A stretch of DNA of 6,633 nt from an uncultured Oscillospiraceae bacterium. Lineage in GTDB: Bacteria > Bacillota > Clostridia > Oscillospirales > Acutalibacteraceae. The notes below the pieces were generated by a model. That model saw nothing but the letters and a program-made list of their open reading frames with translations, made no database searches and had not been told where the DNA came from. Position numbers and translations under genes: made by a program. Below are positions 5,038 to 6,633 of the stretch, one piece after another (the stretch's first letter is position 1; the number at the start of each line of letters is the position of its first letter). The stretch spans positions 1 to 6,633 of the forward strand of contig USBP01000081.1 in NCBI GenBank assembly GCA_900552985.1. The letters run 5' to 3'.

Positions 5038-5703
5038 ATGGCGGTCGTCTCAGCGAAAAATCTCAAAAAATATTATGGGGAAGCGCCAAACCTCACCCGA
5101 GCGCTTGACGGCGTCTCGCTGGAGCTGGAGCGTGGGGAGTGCGTCGCCATCGTCGGCTCCTCCGGCAGCGGCAAAACAACTCTGCTCAACATGCTCGGCG
5201 CGCTCGACCGGCCGGACAGCGGTACCGTAATCATCGACGGTAGCGACGTGACCGCCATGAAGGAGGAGGAGCGCACCGTCTTCCGCCGCCGGAAGATCGG
5301 CTTCGTTTTTCAAAACTATATTCTGGTGCCCCTGCTGAGCGTGATGGAAAACATCACCCTTCCGCTGGAGCTGGATGGAAAAACGCCGGAGTGGGAGTTT
5401 ATCAACCGATTGCTCGACGCACTTGGCCTTGCGGAGAAAGCGGACGCCATGCCCGCCGCCCTCTCTGGTGGCCAGCAGCAGCGCACCGCTCTAGCACGTG
5501 CGCTGGCCACGCGCCCCAGCCTTCTGCTGGCTGATGAGCCAACCGGCAATCTGGACAGTAAAACCAGCCGCGATGTAATGCGCCTGATGCTGGAGACCGG
5601 CCGCCAATACCATCAGACCATCCTGCTCATCACTCACAACAGCCAGATTGCCCGCATGGCGGAGCGGGTGCTTCACCTGGAGGATGGGAGACTTGTGCCA
5701 TGA
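5038..5703 (+). CDS. MacB/LolD-type ABC transporter ATP-binding protein (221 aa)
   Basis: ATPase subunit partnering the FtsX-like permease encoded next. All motifs are intact: Walker [10 protein letters not shown] at residues 40-48, Q-loop Gln92 in FVFQNY, signature LSGGQ at 142-146, Walker B LLLADE at 162-167 with catalytic Glu167, D-loop NLDS from 171, and H-loop His200 in LLITHN. The length and the [10 protein letters not shown] sequence are typical of the MacB/LolD/BceA branch. The start is ATG 5038, seven bases after GGGAGAG; GTG 4993 would add 15 residues encoded in the AT-rich promoter region and is rejected. Its stop overlaps the permease start (ATGA). In Bacillota such pairs often confer peptide-antibiotic resistance or export. 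Nothing here fixes the substrate, and no sensor kinase or response regulator is visible in the window. Confidence 0.95.
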   Translation: MAVVSAKNLKKYYGEAPNLTRALDGVSLELERGECVAIVGSSGSGKTTLLNMLGALDRPDSGTVIIDGSDVTAMKEEERTVFRRRKIGFVFQNYILVPLLSVMENITLPLELDGKTPEWEFINRLLDALGLAEKADAMPAALSGGQQQRTALARALATRPSLLLADEPTGNLDSKTSRDVMRLMLETGRQYHQTILLITHNSQIARMAERVLHLEDGRLVP

Positions 5704-6633
5704 AGCAGCAAAATCAGGCGATCAACCGCCTTGCAAAACGTATGATCCGCGCAAACCGTGTGCGCAATGCGTTCGCCTTTCTTGCCGTGCTGTTGACAAC
5801 ACTGATGCTCACCTGCGTTTTCAGCATCGGCTTCAGCTTTGCTAAAAACCTGAATACAATGGAGCTGCGCACCCGGGGCTCCATCTCACAGATGACCCTC
5901 CCCCGGCCCACACAGGCGCAGTTGGAGAGGTTGCGTGCCCTGCCCTACCTGCGTGCGGCCGGTATAGAAATCAACATTGGCTCATTCCAGACCGATATCG
6001 GGAGCCGCAGCGTCGTCCGTGCCGTCTATTGGGATCAAACACAGTGGGAGCAGCACATCCTGCCCTGCGTCAGTGATGTGCATGGGCGCCTCCCGCAGGC
6101 GGAGGATGAAGCCATGCTCTCCTCCTATGCGCTCTCCCTGCTCGGTATCAGCAGCCCGCAGGAGGGGATGGCGCTGAGCCTGCCTTTTCCCGGCGCACCA
6201 GAGAAGCCTTTCCGCCTGTGCGGCTGGTATACGGAATACGGCGCCACATTAGACGGCACGGCGCTGCTCTCTGAGGCCTACTGCAAGGCGCATGGCCTGA
6301 CGGTGGAGCAAAGCGGCTCTGCCCTGCTCTCCATCAAGCCGGGAGAGGAAGCAGATATTGTGCCACGCCTCATGACGGATGTAATGCCCGGCGAGGGGCA
6401 AGGCTTTCTCGGCGGGGCGGAAGAGAGCGGCGGCAGCTCCGTTCTCCCGATGGTGCTCAGCGTGGCGCTTCTGGCTGCACTCATCGCCCTGAGCGGCTAT
6501 CTGCTGATTGCCAACGTGCTCAACCTCTCCGTCTCGCAGGATATCCGCTTTTATGGCCTGCTCAAGGCGCTCGGCACACAGCAAAGGCAGATTGCCCGCA
6601 TTGTGCGCAGACAATCGCTGGCGCTCGCAGCCG
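5700..6633 (+). CDS. FtsX-like/MacB-type ABC transporter permease (partial, first 311 aa)
   Basis: The open frame runs without a stop from ATG 5700 to the window edge, so the C-terminus is missing. Translation shows a basic cytoplasmic start ([20 protein letters not shown]), a first membrane segment at about residues 22-45, and an extracytoplasmic domain of about 200 residues. A second membrane segment follows at about 249-277, then the conserved FtsX-family cytoplasmic stretch (QDIRFYGLLKALGTQQRQI, about 280-298). This is the front half of a MacB/FtsX-type permease; at least two more membrane segments are expected beyond the edge. The start overlaps the ATPase stop as ATGA and follows GGGAG by nine bases, so the two subunits are translationally coupled. 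Neither subunit has a recognisable substrate motif. GC-rich composition matches the ATPase and not the adjacent island. Confidence 0.93.
   Translation, partial: MKQQNQAINRLAKRMIRANRVRNAFAFLAVLLTTLMLTCVFSIGFSFAKNLNTMELRTRGSISQMTLPRPTQAQLERLRALPYLRAAGIEINIGSFQTDIGSRSVVRAVYWDQTQWEQHILPCVSDVHGRLPQAEDEAMLSSYALSLLGISSPQEGMALSLPFPGAPEKPFRLCGWYTEYGATLDGTALLSEAYCKAHGLTVEQSGSALLSIKPGEEADIVPRLMTDVMPGEGQGFLGGAEESGGSSVLPMVLSVALLAALIALSGYLLIANVLNLSVSQDIRFYGLLKALGTQQRQIARIVRRQSLALAA

Overview
The window looks like a chromosomal segment from a low-to-moderate GC Gram-positive bacterium, most likely one of the Clostridia (Bacillota). Pointers are strong AGGAGG-type ribosome binding sites, canonical TTGACA/TATAAT promoters, a YtrA-type GntR regulator heading an ABC operon, and a Firmicute-style MacB/FtsX-type ABC pair. 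The genus cannot be fixed from the sequence. Most genes are GC-rich, but about 3700-5020 is visibly AT-rich.

Region 1 (42-1650, minus strand) is a two-gene unit. A 264-aa MBL-fold metallo-hydrolase is followed, 30 bases later, by a 240-aa class I SAM-dependent methyltransferase. A near-consensus promoter precedes the pair. Positions 1-41 hold nothing assignable.

Region 2 (1719-3728, plus strand) is a YtrA/YtrB-like operon: a short GntR-family repressor, an ABC ATPase and an ABC-2 type permease, joined by stop/start overlaps. Its promoter overlaps a perfect palindrome with two 14-base arms, the obvious autorepression operator. The regulator very probably starts at TTG 1785, because the longer reading frame begins inside the -35 box. 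The ATPase is interrupted by one extra base at TTT-CGA (2708-2713). Reading past that base restores a 290-aa protein of normal length and all motifs, so this is either a single-base lesion or sequence error, or less likely a +1 recoding site. A palindromic terminator candidate closes the operon.

Region 3 (about 3729-5020) is an AT-rich island. It contains a 400-base leader region with several inverted repeats and two tiny SD-preceded ORFs, then one secreted 246-aa protein of unknown function. That gene has its own promoter, a 29-base palindrome at the predicted transcription start, and a strong intrinsic terminator.

Region 4 (5038-end, plus strand) is a MacB/LolD-type ABC ATPase overlapping by ATGA an FtsX-like permease that runs off the window. 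Such pairs commonly export or resist antimicrobial peptides. Whether this pair serves the neighbouring secreted protein is only an inference, since a terminator separates them.
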